Shown one piece after another: positions 1 to 6,033 of a stretch of DNA of 14,958 bases (within the stretch, counting starts at the first letter, position 1; each line of letters begins with the position of its first letter). This DNA is from Desulfatitalea sp. UBA4791 (lineage in GTDB: Bacteria; Desulfobacterota; Desulfobacteria; Desulfobacterales; Desulfosarcinaceae), in NCBI GenBank assembly GCA_002402905.1, contig DHGT01000048.1, forward strand, positions 5,357 to 20,314, given 5' to 3'. Both the position numbers and the translations under genes were made by a program. The notes beneath the pieces are model-generated. The model was not told the DNA's origin and did not search any database. It was given only the letters and a program-made list of their open reading frames with translations.

Positions 1-487
1 CCACGGCGCCCAGGGCCATGTCCGGCGGGTTCTCGATGGGATGGCCGGTGATGTCGAACCCCTTTTGAAGCCCCCGGGCCATGCGGATCAGTTGGACGGA
101 GTCCAGGTCGAACACCGGCTTGGCCGATTTGTGGTCCCCCAGCTGGATATGATCGCCGGTGAGCAGCAGGACATTGTCGATGCCCAGCGAGTAGGCGGTC
201 AGCAGGTCGCTCTGCAGGGCGATGCGGTTGCGGTCCCGGCAGGTGAGCTGAAAGATCGGTTCGATCCCGCGCTGCTTCAATCCCACGCTGGCCGCCAGGG
301 AGCCGAGGCGCATGACGGCCGACTGGTTGTCGGTCACATTGATCGCATGAACGAAATCCTGCAGGTGCCAGGCCTCCTGGGCACAGGTCGGGCTGACGCG
401 CCAGTCCCTCGATACGGCGCCCTTGATCGGGCCGACTTCGCCGGTAATGACGAACTGTTTCTGGTCGAAAAGTCTGGTGATTTTCAT
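1..487 (-). CDS. metF: methylenetetrahydrofolate reductase MetF (partial, C-terminus off the window)
   Basis: Interconverts methylene- and methyl-tetrahydrofolate in the methyl branch of the Wood-Ljungdahl pathway. Only the first 162 codons are present; the frame is still open at base 1. Family signatures are visible: an early GEVGP strand (residues 16-20, with Glu17 at the place of the family's catalytic Glu), TCRDRNRIALQSDLL (82-96), and LTGD (109-112), which corresponds to the LRGD/LTGD flavin-site strand. A GHPIENPP stretch follows at 148-155. The start at 487 is set by AGGAG about 6 bases upstream. It is the last visible gene of the operon, 75 bases after metV. MetF of this type, paired with MetV, lacks its own NAD(P)H site in acetogens and takes electrons through MetV and Hdr subunits. 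I infer the same here. In a sulfate reducer it could run in either direction. Family assignment is firm; the physiological direction is inference. Confidence 0.93.
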   Translation of the reverse strand, partial: MKITRLFDQKQFVITGEVGPIKGAVSRDWRVSPTCAQEAWHLQDFVHAINVTDNQSAVMRLGSLAASVGLKQRGIEPIFQLTCRDRNRIALQSDLLTAYSLGIDNVLLLTGDHIQLGDHKSAKPVFDLDSVQLIRMARGLQKGFDITGHPIENPPDMALGAV

Positions 488-545
488 TGTCCACTCCTGG
501 TCGCCTGAAGCCCACGGTTTCGGGCGGTTTAGAAAGGGTTGGCGG

Positions 546-561
546 CCGCCGGATGCGGCGG
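546..561 (-). other. perfect GC stem-loop between metV and metF
   Basis: A 6-base all-GC inverted repeat (CCGCCG / CGGCGG) encloses a 4-base loop and begins one base beyond the metV stop codon. No U-run follows it on the minus strand, so it does not look like an intrinsic terminator. It may stabilise or separate the upstream message, or lower metF expression relative to the other genes. It could also be chance in GC-rich DNA. Confidence 0.4.
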
Positions 562-562
562 A

Positions 563-1282
563 TCAATCCTGGTTGCTGACCGTGACCCGGCCGGCCTGGG
601 AACAGAAGGTCGCCTCGTGGGGGCTCACCTTGAGGCTGCGCGGCCGGCTCCACTTGGCGTGATCCTTGGGCGGCTGATAAGGGTCGAGCAGTTCCAGGCG
701 TCCCAGGGACTTGAGCCGTTCGTAGATCATCACCCACCCGCAGGGGCGTTCCGGGTCCACCTCGCACATGCCCTTTTCGGCGCCGCCGCACGGGCCGTTG
801 AGCAGTTGTTTGGAGCAGAGGGTCATGGGGCACAGCCCGCCGGTATATTCGATGACGCACTCGCCGCACAGGGAGCAGAACTCCTGGATATCGGTCTCGG
901 ACACCGTTTCGCCGCCGAAAATGGTGTCGCAGCCGGGATGGACCATGGCCCCGTCGGTGGCGTCGATGACCGTGTGAACCCCCTGCCCGCAGCCGAGCAC
1001 GAGAAAGGCATCGGCCTGCTCGGTCTGTTCGGCGTAATCCTGGCGCAGGACCTTGCGCGTGTGGTCCAGCTTGCACAGGCTCATACCCTGGGGGCCCGGC
1101 ACGGTGTAGCCCACGACGTCCACGCCCCGGCGGGTCAGCCGTTCGGCCATGGCCTGGGTCTCGTCCTGGCCGCCGGAATGGCACTTCCAGGCACAGTTGT
1201 TACATCCGACGACGAAAATCTTCTCGCCGGGGCGGATGAAGCGCAGGATCTCTTTGATCGGCTTCTGAATGGTGGCATGCAT
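563..1282 (-). CDS. metV: MetV, zinc/iron-sulfur partner of methylenetetrahydrofolate reductase
   Basis: This 239-residue protein has fifteen cysteines. It carries the pattern of the MTHFR C-terminal domain family (MetV): an N-terminal GCNNCAWKC-type motif (Cys27, 30, 34) and a middle cluster CSLCGEC (136, 139, 142). It then has CPMTLCSKQLLNGPCGG (151-167), Cys173, and PCGWVMIYERL (180-190). In characterised MetVF enzymes this subunit carries Fe-S centres and zinc and passes electrons to the flavin of MetF. The start at 1282 has AGGAG 7 bases upstream. It precedes metF by 75 bases and follows the unrecognised cysteine-rich gene by 27 bases, in the same orientation. MetV next to metF and downstream of hdr genes matches the acetogen HdrCBA-MvhD-MetVF arrangement. 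Confidence in family is high; direct contact with the Hdr proteins here is inferred. Confidence 0.92.
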   Translation of the reverse strand: MHATIQKPIKEILRFIRPGEKIFVVGCNNCAWKCHSGGQDETQAMAERLTRRGVDVVGYTVPGPQGMSLCKLDHTRKVLRQDYAEQTEQADAFLVLGCGQGVHTVIDATDGAMVHPGCDTIFGGETVSETDIQEFCSLCGECVIEYTGGLCPMTLCSKQLLNGPCGGAEKGMCEVDPERPCGWVMIYERLKSLGRLELLDPYQPPKDHAKWSRPRSLKVSPHEATFCSQAGRVTVSNQD

Positions 1283-1305
1283 GAGAGCTCTCCTTTGACG
1301 GTGTT

Positions 1306-1318
1306 GGGGTCAAGCACC
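1306..1318. repeat. 13-base repeat, copy 1 (one mismatch)
   Basis: GGGGTCAAGCACC overlaps the stop codon of the cysteine-rich gene and matches a second copy at 2057-2069 with one difference. The two copies bracket that gene in the same orientation. It may be a degraded intergenic repeat or coincidence, because TGA preceded by an Ala codon recurs at several gene ends here. Confidence 0.25.
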
Positions 1319-2020
1319 TTTAAAATAGCGCCGGGGACTATCGATTCCGGCTTTTTCGAATTCCGCGTAAAGCAGTTCGAGACGCGCATCGGCGATGGCG
1401 ACGGCCCGATCGCGCGCTTCGGTGCCGCCGTCTGTGGGATAGCAGGCGAAACAGCGCTCGCAGGTGCACGGCGCACCGTCCACCTCGGCCGGGAACTGGC
1501 CCATCAAAAAGGTCTGGGGCTGGGCCTGACGATCGAAATGTTCGACGGCCGACATGAATGAGAGCGCGGCATCGGCCCTTACCTTCCGGCCTTCCCGGGA
1601 TGCGGCCACCAGGTCGTGCAGGGTCCACACCTCGGCACCGGGCGTGGGCGGCTGGTCGAACTGCACCATCATGTCGGCCAGCTCGAAGAGGCGTTCCCGC
1701 ACCTGAATCCCTGCGGAGCGGAGCATGTGGTAGTCCCGCTGCAAATAGCGGTTGGCGATCTGCACGGCCAGGGAGACGTGGGGGCAGAGGTTGTTGGGGC
1801 ATCCGCGGGCATAGCATTTGCGGAAGGCGTAAGCCTCTCCATCGACGGCGCCGCTGTAGCGGCAGAGAAAGACGTGGGCGCGATACGGATTGGCCCTGTG
1901 CTGGAAATCGACCGGCAGGATTTCGAATGCGGTGTCGCAGGTGACGGCCGCGCCGTGCCGCCGGTTTTCCACCAGATCGGTAACCCGCATGGGCGGATGA
2001 TGATGTCGGGTGACGGGCAT
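1310..2020 (-). CDS. unrecognised cysteine-rich protein in the hdr-metVF operon
   Basis: I do not recognise this 236-residue soluble protein. It has two cysteine groups: CYARGCPNNLC (Cys69, 74, 79), and near the C-terminus CTCERCFAC (Cys185, 187, 190, 193). Isolated Cys28 and Cys53 lie in the N-terminal part. No membrane segment or nucleotide-binding loop is visible. A short histidine run (HHH) follows the start. The spacing suggests metal or Fe-S binding but does not match the ferredoxin CxxCxxCxxxCP pattern. I chose the start at 2020 because GGGAGG lies 6 bases upstream. An in-frame ATG at 2068 has no such site and would overlap a repeat-like sequence. It lies between dsrE and metV with gaps of 51 and 27 bases, so it probably belongs to the same complex or to its maturation. 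The function is unknown. Confidence 0.8.
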   Translation of the reverse strand: MPVTRHHHPPMRVTDLVENRRHGAAVTCDTAFEILPVDFQHRANPYRAHVFLCRYSGAVDGEAYAFRKCYARGCPNNLCPHVSLAVQIANRYLQRDYHMLRSAGIQVRERLFELADMMVQFDQPPTPGAEVWTLHDLVAASREGRKVRADAALSFMSAVEHFDRQAQPQTFLMGQFPAEVDGAPCTCERCFACYPTDGGTEARDRAVAIADARLELLYAEFEKAGIDSPRRYFKGA

Positions 2021-2056
2021 ATCGGGCCTCCCATCCTTTAAACCATTTTGATTTAC

Positions 2057-2069
2057 GGGGTCAGGCACC
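2057..2069. repeat. 13-base repeat, copy 2
   Basis: GGGGTCAGGCACC lies in the short gap between the dsrE-like stop and the ribosome binding site of the cysteine-rich gene. It differs by one base from the copy at 1306-1318. It has no internal hairpin of note. Confidence 0.25.
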
Positions 2070-2071
2070 CG

Positions 2072-2446
2072 CTAGTAGACCAGGACCGCATCGGCCTCCA
2101 GGGCGGCGATATTGACCTGGGCGGCGGCGGTCACCTCCGCGCCGTCGATCAGGTCGCTCTCCGCGATGCCCCGATGTTTGATGCACGGCCCGCACACAAT
2201 GATTTTGCCGCCGAGTTCGAGATAATCGGCCAGCAGTTTCTTGATCGGCGGCAACCCGCCGCCGGCCGGTACCGTATCGGCAAACCCCTTCCTGGCGAAC
2301 ACGACCGCCCCGCTCTGGAGAACGATGGTGGCCTCGATGTCCATGCTCAACGCCGCGTTGGCGAGAACGAAGGGAAATGCGGCCTTGTCGGGATTTTCGT
2401 CGCCGACGGTGGTGATATAGAGAATCTTTTCGGTTTTGTTTTCCAT
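2072..2446 (-). CDS. DsrE-family sulfur-relay-like protein
   Basis: This 124-residue protein has the DsrE/DsrF-like fold pattern. An opening beta strand (KILYITTVGDENPDKA) leads to alternating alpha/beta elements. A cysteine loop VCGPCIKHRGI (Cys85 and Cys88) follows an IIV strand, and a closing LEADAVLVY strand ends the protein. Proteins of this family carry persulfide on a conserved cysteine and exchange sulfane sulfur with TusA; some members have no proven role. Length is typical. AGGAG lies 8 bases upstream of the start at 2446. It sits between hdrB (50-base gap) and the cysteine-rich gene, in an operon that begins with two TusA-like genes. The shared operon supports a sulfur-transfer role here, but the partner and direction are inferred. 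It is not the tight DsrEFH trio, since no DsrF or DsrH neighbour is visible. Confidence 0.85.
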   Translation of the reverse strand: MENKTEKILYITTVGDENPDKAAFPFVLANAALSMDIEATIVLQSGAVVFARKGFADTVPAGGGLPPIKKLLADYLELGGKIIVCGPCIKHRGIAESDLIDGAEVTAAAQVNIAALEADAVLVY

Positions 2447-2496
2447 TGGATGGACTCCTGATTCAGTAGATTTGTCTTCCGGTTGTATTCACTTAT

Positions 2497-3423
2497 TCAT
2501 ATGCCCTGGACCATGACGCTCGACAGATCCTGGACGTCGGCGCCCAACTTGCGCAGGTTCGCCAGGCAGATCGGGCACATGGCGACGATTGGTGCGCCGG
2601 TGGCCTCCAGCTGCGCCAGGCGCCGCCGGCCCACTTCGCCGGCCAGTTTCGGGGAGATCGACTCGGCCGGCCCCCCGCAGCAATGGGTGAAGGCGCCGGA
2701 GCGATCCACTTCGACACAGGTGATCCCCAGGCCGGCCAGGGCTCTGGCCGGAACGTCGGAGAGTCCCAGGTAGCGGCCGTAGAAACACGGGTCGTGAAGC
2801 GTGACGGTGCGTTGGATCGTGTGGCCGTTGAGGCGGAGCAGTTCGAAGTAGGGATGCACATCGAAGCTCGTCCCGGTATACTTTGGGAAAAGTTCTTTCA
2901 GTGCGTAGGTGGTGTGCGGATCGACGGTGATCAGCTTCCGGACCCCGGCGCGCTTGAGGCGGTTCGCCAGCCAGCGGGCATGGGCGACGAAGGTCTCCTG
3001 GTCGCCGAGGTCGTAGAGCAGAATCCCGCTGTAGCGGTCCAGTTCCGGGCGGTAGTAGAGATCCACCTGCGAGGCCTTCAGGATGCGAACGATGTCCCTC
3101 AGAATCCGGTCGAAGTTCTGTTTTTCTCTCGACGGGGTGATCATCGCCAGGCCGAGCCCGGAGAGATAGCCGGGCGCATACCGGGCGTAGCGCAGATATC
3201 GGGCCAGAGGGCTCTCTTCGTACTTGGCCAGATAGCCGGTCGATGTCTCGATATAGGGGATGAACTGGTACATCAGCCCGGTGAAGAGCATGGCGTCGCC
3301 CCGGCGCGGCAGGTTCGCCTTGCGCCACCAGCGGTTGACCAGAAAATGAGGAATGCCGAAAGGGTTGCGGGTGGTGCGCAGATTGCCGGCGATGGTGTCG
3401 ATGATATCTCTGGGATGATACAT
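2497..3423 (-). CDS. hdrB: HdrB-like CCG-domain protein with one intact cysteine site
   Basis: This is a heterodisulfide reductase subunit B/D-like protein of 308 residues. The C-terminal CCG domain is complete: Cys213 in HDPCFYGRYLG, Cys248-Cys249-Gly in HCCGG, and Cys283/Cys286 in CPICLANL. This is the signature of a noncubane [4Fe-4S] site that handles thiol/disulfide chemistry. The N-terminal CCG domain keeps its shape but has lost its cysteines. LFTGLMY (47-52) stands where the family has a Cys, LYDLGD (136-141) where it has CCG, and DPHTTY (168-173) where it has CPTC. The start at 3423 lies one base after the HdrC-like stop, so the two are probably translationally coupled. In this operon it should be the catalytic end of an electron path from HdrA through HdrC. 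Its substrate is unknown; a protein-bound persulfide or disulfide on TusA or DsrE is one possibility. Confidence 0.85.
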   Translation of the reverse strand: MYHPRDIIDTIAGNLRTTRNPFGIPHFLVNRWWRKANLPRRGDAMLFTGLMYQFIPYIETSTGYLAKYEESPLARYLRYARYAPGYLSGLGLAMITPSREKQNFDRILRDIVRILKASQVDLYYRPELDRYSGILLYDLGDQETFVAHARWLANRLKRAGVRKLITVDPHTTYALKELFPKYTGTSFDVHPYFELLRLNGHTIQRTVTLHDPCFYGRYLGLSDVPARALAGLGITCVEVDRSGAFTHCCGGPAESISPKLAGEVGRRRLAQLEATGAPIVAMCPICLANLRKLGADVQDLSSVMVQGI

Positions 3424-3424
3424 G

Positions 3425-3730
3425 TCAGGCCTTCTTCCTCCAGTGGTTGACGATCAGCCGTTTCAACCCCAGGAGGATCTCTCCGGGATTGGCCTCCCGC
3501 GGACAGGTCTGGGTGCAAAGACCGCAATGCAGGCATTTCCACAGTTCGGTGGCATTTTCCAGGATGCGTTCCCTGGCGCCGATCTGGACATAGCGGATCA
3601 TCCGGCGCGGAAAGTGCGCGTCGATCAGCGGACAGATTGCCACGCAGGTGCCGCAGTTGAAGCACGCCAGTGCACTGTCGTCGCTGAACTCCTTGAGTTC
3701 TTCTGCAAAATCCGGGCTGAGCAGGGTCAT
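3425..3730 (-). CDS. hdrC: HdrC-like two-cluster ferredoxin
   Basis: This 101-residue protein has two [4Fe-4S] motifs: CFNCGTCVAICP (Cys23, 26, 29, 33) and CLHCGLCTQTCP (Cys66, 69, 72, 76). The hydrophilic helical linker between them is typical of heterodisulfide reductase subunit C. HdrC relays electrons between the HdrA flavoprotein and the HdrB active site. The start at 3730 is chosen because AGGAGA lies about 6 bases upstream. A longer frame to 3805 would add an Arg/Pro-rich leader overlapping the previous gene and has no site. It ends one base before hdrB, and 25 bases separate it from the helix-turn-helix gene. No membrane segments are visible, so this is a soluble Hdr. Confidence 0.92.
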   Translation of the reverse strand: MTLLSPDFAEELKEFSDDSALACFNCGTCVAICPLIDAHFPRRMIRYVQIGARERILENATELWKCLHCGLCTQTCPREANPGEILLGLKRLIVNHWRKKA

Positions 3731-3755
3731 GGTTTTTCTCCTGTGCGGCGACGTG

Positions 3756-4070
3756 TCAGGCGTCGGCTTCGGCCGCGGCCTGCGGTTTTCCCGCCGCCAA
3801 TGCATAGCGAAAGTAACTCTCGTCCTGTCCGGCTTCCACGATCTGGCCGTACTTCTTCATGCCGGCCACGAACCAGAGAATGGTGGCCGCGGGCAGTCCG
3901 ACGGCCGCGGCGATCTGGGGCACGGTGGCCGGCTCGTTGGCCAAAACCTTCTCGATCTCCCGGATGGTCTGCTTCTGGGATTTTGAGGCGGCCACGGCCT
4001 GGTCGATCCATTGTCGGCGCGTCTCCCGCAGCGCTTTGAGGGCCTGCGATGTCGTCTTGTCTGCGCTCAT
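3756..4070 (-). CDS. small winged-helix-like protein encoded among hdr genes
   Basis: This 104-residue protein has a helical N-terminus rich in Lys/Arg, then a helix-turn-helix-like segment at residues 35-75 (IREIEKVL, PATVPQIAAAVGLPAATILWFVAGM). A short strand GQIVEAGQDESYFRYAL and an Ala-rich tail follow. It resembles the small helix-turn-helix ORFs that accompany hdr genes in sulfate reducers, though I cannot name a characterised member. It has no cysteines, so it carries no iron-sulfur cluster. The start at 4070 is preferred, with AGGA 7 bases upstream; an in-frame extension to 4166 would overlap the hdrA stop region. It may be a local transcription factor. It may equally be a structural adaptor, since being buried between hdrA and hdrC is unusual for a regulator. 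Confidence 0.75.
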   Translation of the reverse strand: MSADKTTSQALKALRETRRQWIDQAVAASKSQKQTIREIEKVLANEPATVPQIAAAVGLPAATILWFVAGMKKYGQIVEAGQDESYFRYALAAGKPQAAAEADA

Positions 4071-4110
4071 GGGCGTTCCTTTCGACGTTGAACAGGAGCT
4101 CTTTTTTGCA

Positions 4111-6009
4111 TCAAACGGTTTCCGCCGCGGCCGGACCGGCGACGATGGCATCGACCATGGCCTCATACTGGCGCAGGGTCATGCCGCACACATCGATGGC
4201 GTTCGTCGGACACACGGCTACGCAGGCGCCGCATCCCAGGCAGAGCGCCGGCGTGACCCGGGCCCGCTGCACCGTCTGGCCGTCGATCTGCATCTCCACC
4301 AGGTTGAGGGCACCGGGGTTGAGGCAGGCCTCCACGCAGGCGCCGTTGCCCTGGCAGCGGGCCGTATCCACTTCGGCCACGAACGGATCGAGTTCCACGT
4401 GGCCTTCGGTCAGCATGGCGGCGGCCTTGACCGCCGCGGCGCCGGCCGCATTGCAGGTTTCGCCCACATCGAAGGGCGCCTGGCAGGTGCCGGCCACGAA
4501 GATGCCGCCCACCGGCATCTCCACGGGGCGCAGCTTGGGGTGCACCTCGAGCAGGAACCGGTCCGTGCCCACCGGCAGTTTCATCATCTCCACCAGGTCC
4601 GAGACATCGTTGGGTTCCATGCCGGTGGCCAGCACCACCAGATCGGCCGGCACGTCGAGGGTCTCGCCGAAGGTGAGCGTATCGGTCACCTGGATTTTCA
4701 GCGCGAAGCCGTCGTCCGGGTCGGCGGCCGTCACCCGGGGTTCCTGGTCGGGTTCGAAACGCAAAAAGACCACGCCATTGCGGGCGGCCTGCTCGTAGAG
4801 GTCCTCCTGCCCGCGGCCATAGGTGCGGATATCGCGGTAGAGTTCGTAAACGCGCGTGCCGGGATGCTCGCGCCGGATACGGTCGGCGGCGTTGAGGGTG
4901 GCCGTGCAGCAGGTGCGCGAGCAGTACTCGTTCAATCGCCCCTCCTCATCCTCCGTGTGGATGCCGGGTATCTGGCGGCTGCCCACGCAGTGGATCATGG
5001 CCACGCTGCGGATGGGGCGGCCGTCGATCTGCAGAAGCGGGCCTTGGTGCGCCTGCCTGGCCATCTTTTCGATCAAGGCCGGCAAGGTGAGGACCGGGGC
5101 ATATTCTCCGAATCCGTACTCGCCCCGGCGCGGCTGGTAGGAGCGGAAGCCGGTGGCCAGGATGATGGCGCCGGTTTCGAGGGCCGTTTCCTGCCTTTCG
5201 GCGGCGGACGGGCCGGTCGGTCGGATGCCGGCCGGGGGGATGTCATCGGCTTGCGCGCCGATCAGGGCATCGGCGGCCTGGCGGCGCAGGGTGAGCTTGA
5301 AGTTGCCGATATAGCCGTCGCAGCCGACCACCTGGGTATCGGTGTACACCGCGATGTCCGGGTGTTCGAGCACCGCGCCGGCCAGCTCGCGGACCAGATC
5401 GGTGGCCCTTTCGCCGGTGGGCGCGATGCGGTCGAGCCGGGCCAGTTGGCCACCCAGATAGGATGATTTCTCGACGAGCGCGACCGGAATGCCGCGGGCC
5501 GCCAGGTCCCTGGCCGCGCTGAGTCCGGCGACCCCGCCGCCGATCACCGTGGCATGCCGCGTGGCCGGCACGCGGATCGGGGTCAGCGGCTTGAGCAGAC
5601 CGGCCTTGGCCGCAGCCGCTGCGACCAGGTCGGCGGCTTTTGCGGTGGCCGTTTCGCCGTGGTGGACCCAGCTCACCTGTTCGCGGATATTGACATGCTC
5701 GTAGATATAGGGGTTGGCGCCGGCACGTCGGATGGCATTGCGGAAAGTGGCTTCGTGCAGGCTCGGGGCGCAGGAGGCCACTACCACGCGGTCCACCGTG
5801 CCGTTTTGCAGGTCTTCGGCGATGGCCGCCTGGCCGGGGTCCGAACACATGAACATGTTGGTCCGGGCCACGGCCACGCCGGGCATCCGTTCGATTTGCC
5901 GGCGCACCGCATCGACATCCACGTGGTCGGAGATGTTGCCGCCGCAGTGGCAGATATAGACGCCGATCCTGGGGGCCGTTGCATTGTCGTTCTTCTTATC
6001 TTGCGTCAT
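4111..6009 (-). CDS. hdrA: HdrA-like iron-sulfur flavoprotein, long form
   Basis: This 632-residue protein is related to heterodisulfide reductase subunit A. Domains in order: an N-terminal cysteine domain (CHC at Cys20/22, then Cys55 and Cys80), and an FAD Rossmann loop GGGVAG (157-162) in a thioredoxin-reductase-like fold. The HdrA cluster site follows, with Cys341 in HCVGSRQ and CSRTCC (363, 367, 368). A second FAD-binding segment, VLATGMEPND, precedes VGGIFVAGTCQAP. The C-terminus has a ferredoxin pair. The second motif, CLGCGACVAVCP (590-600), is complete. The first reads CQGNGACVEAC (552-562), with Asn555 where the second Cys is expected. I prefer the start at 6009 because AGGAG lies 9 bases upstream; an ATG at 6027 has a weaker site. 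HdrA can bifurcate electrons at its flavin. Here it is probably paired with the shorter HdrA encoded just upstream and with MvhD. Confidence 0.92.
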   Translation of the reverse strand: MTQDKKNDNATAPRIGVYICHCGGNISDHVDVDAVRRQIERMPGVAVARTNMFMCSDPGQAAIAEDLQNGTVDRVVVASCAPSLHEATFRNAIRRAGANPYIYEHVNIREQVSWVHHGETATAKAADLVAAAAAKAGLLKPLTPIRVPATRHATVIGGGVAGLSAARDLAARGIPVALVEKSSYLGGQLARLDRIAPTGERATDLVRELAGAVLEHPDIAVYTDTQVVGCDGYIGNFKLTLRRQAADALIGAQADDIPPAGIRPTGPSAAERQETALETGAIILATGFRSYQPRRGEYGFGEYAPVLTLPALIEKMARQAHQGPLLQIDGRPIRSVAMIHCVGSRQIPGIHTEDEEGRLNEYCSRTCCTATLNAADRIRREHPGTRVYELYRDIRTYGRGQEDLYEQAARNGVVFLRFEPDQEPRVTAADPDDGFALKIQVTDTLTFGETLDVPADLVVLATGMEPNDVSDLVEMMKLPVGTDRFLLEVHPKLRPVEMPVGGIFVAGTCQAPFDVGETCNAAGAAAVKAAAMLTEGHVELDPFVAEVDTARCQGNGACVEACLNPGALNLVEMQIDGQTVQRARVTPALCLGCGACVAVCPTNAIDVCGMTLRQYEAMVDAIVAGPAAAETV

Positions 6010-6033
6010 CGGGTGGGTCTCCTGCATCTCGCA

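Noticed and set aside
539..1561. Long plus-strand open frame opposite metV and the cysteine-rich gene
   Set aside because: It is a high-GC antisense shadow. The minus-strand genes have recognisable motifs and ribosome binding sites; this frame has neither.
3859..5466. 535-codon plus-strand frame opposite the long hdrA
   Set aside because: Composition is His/Gly/Ala-rich without domain motifs, and it mirrors the hdrA codons. It is an antisense shadow.
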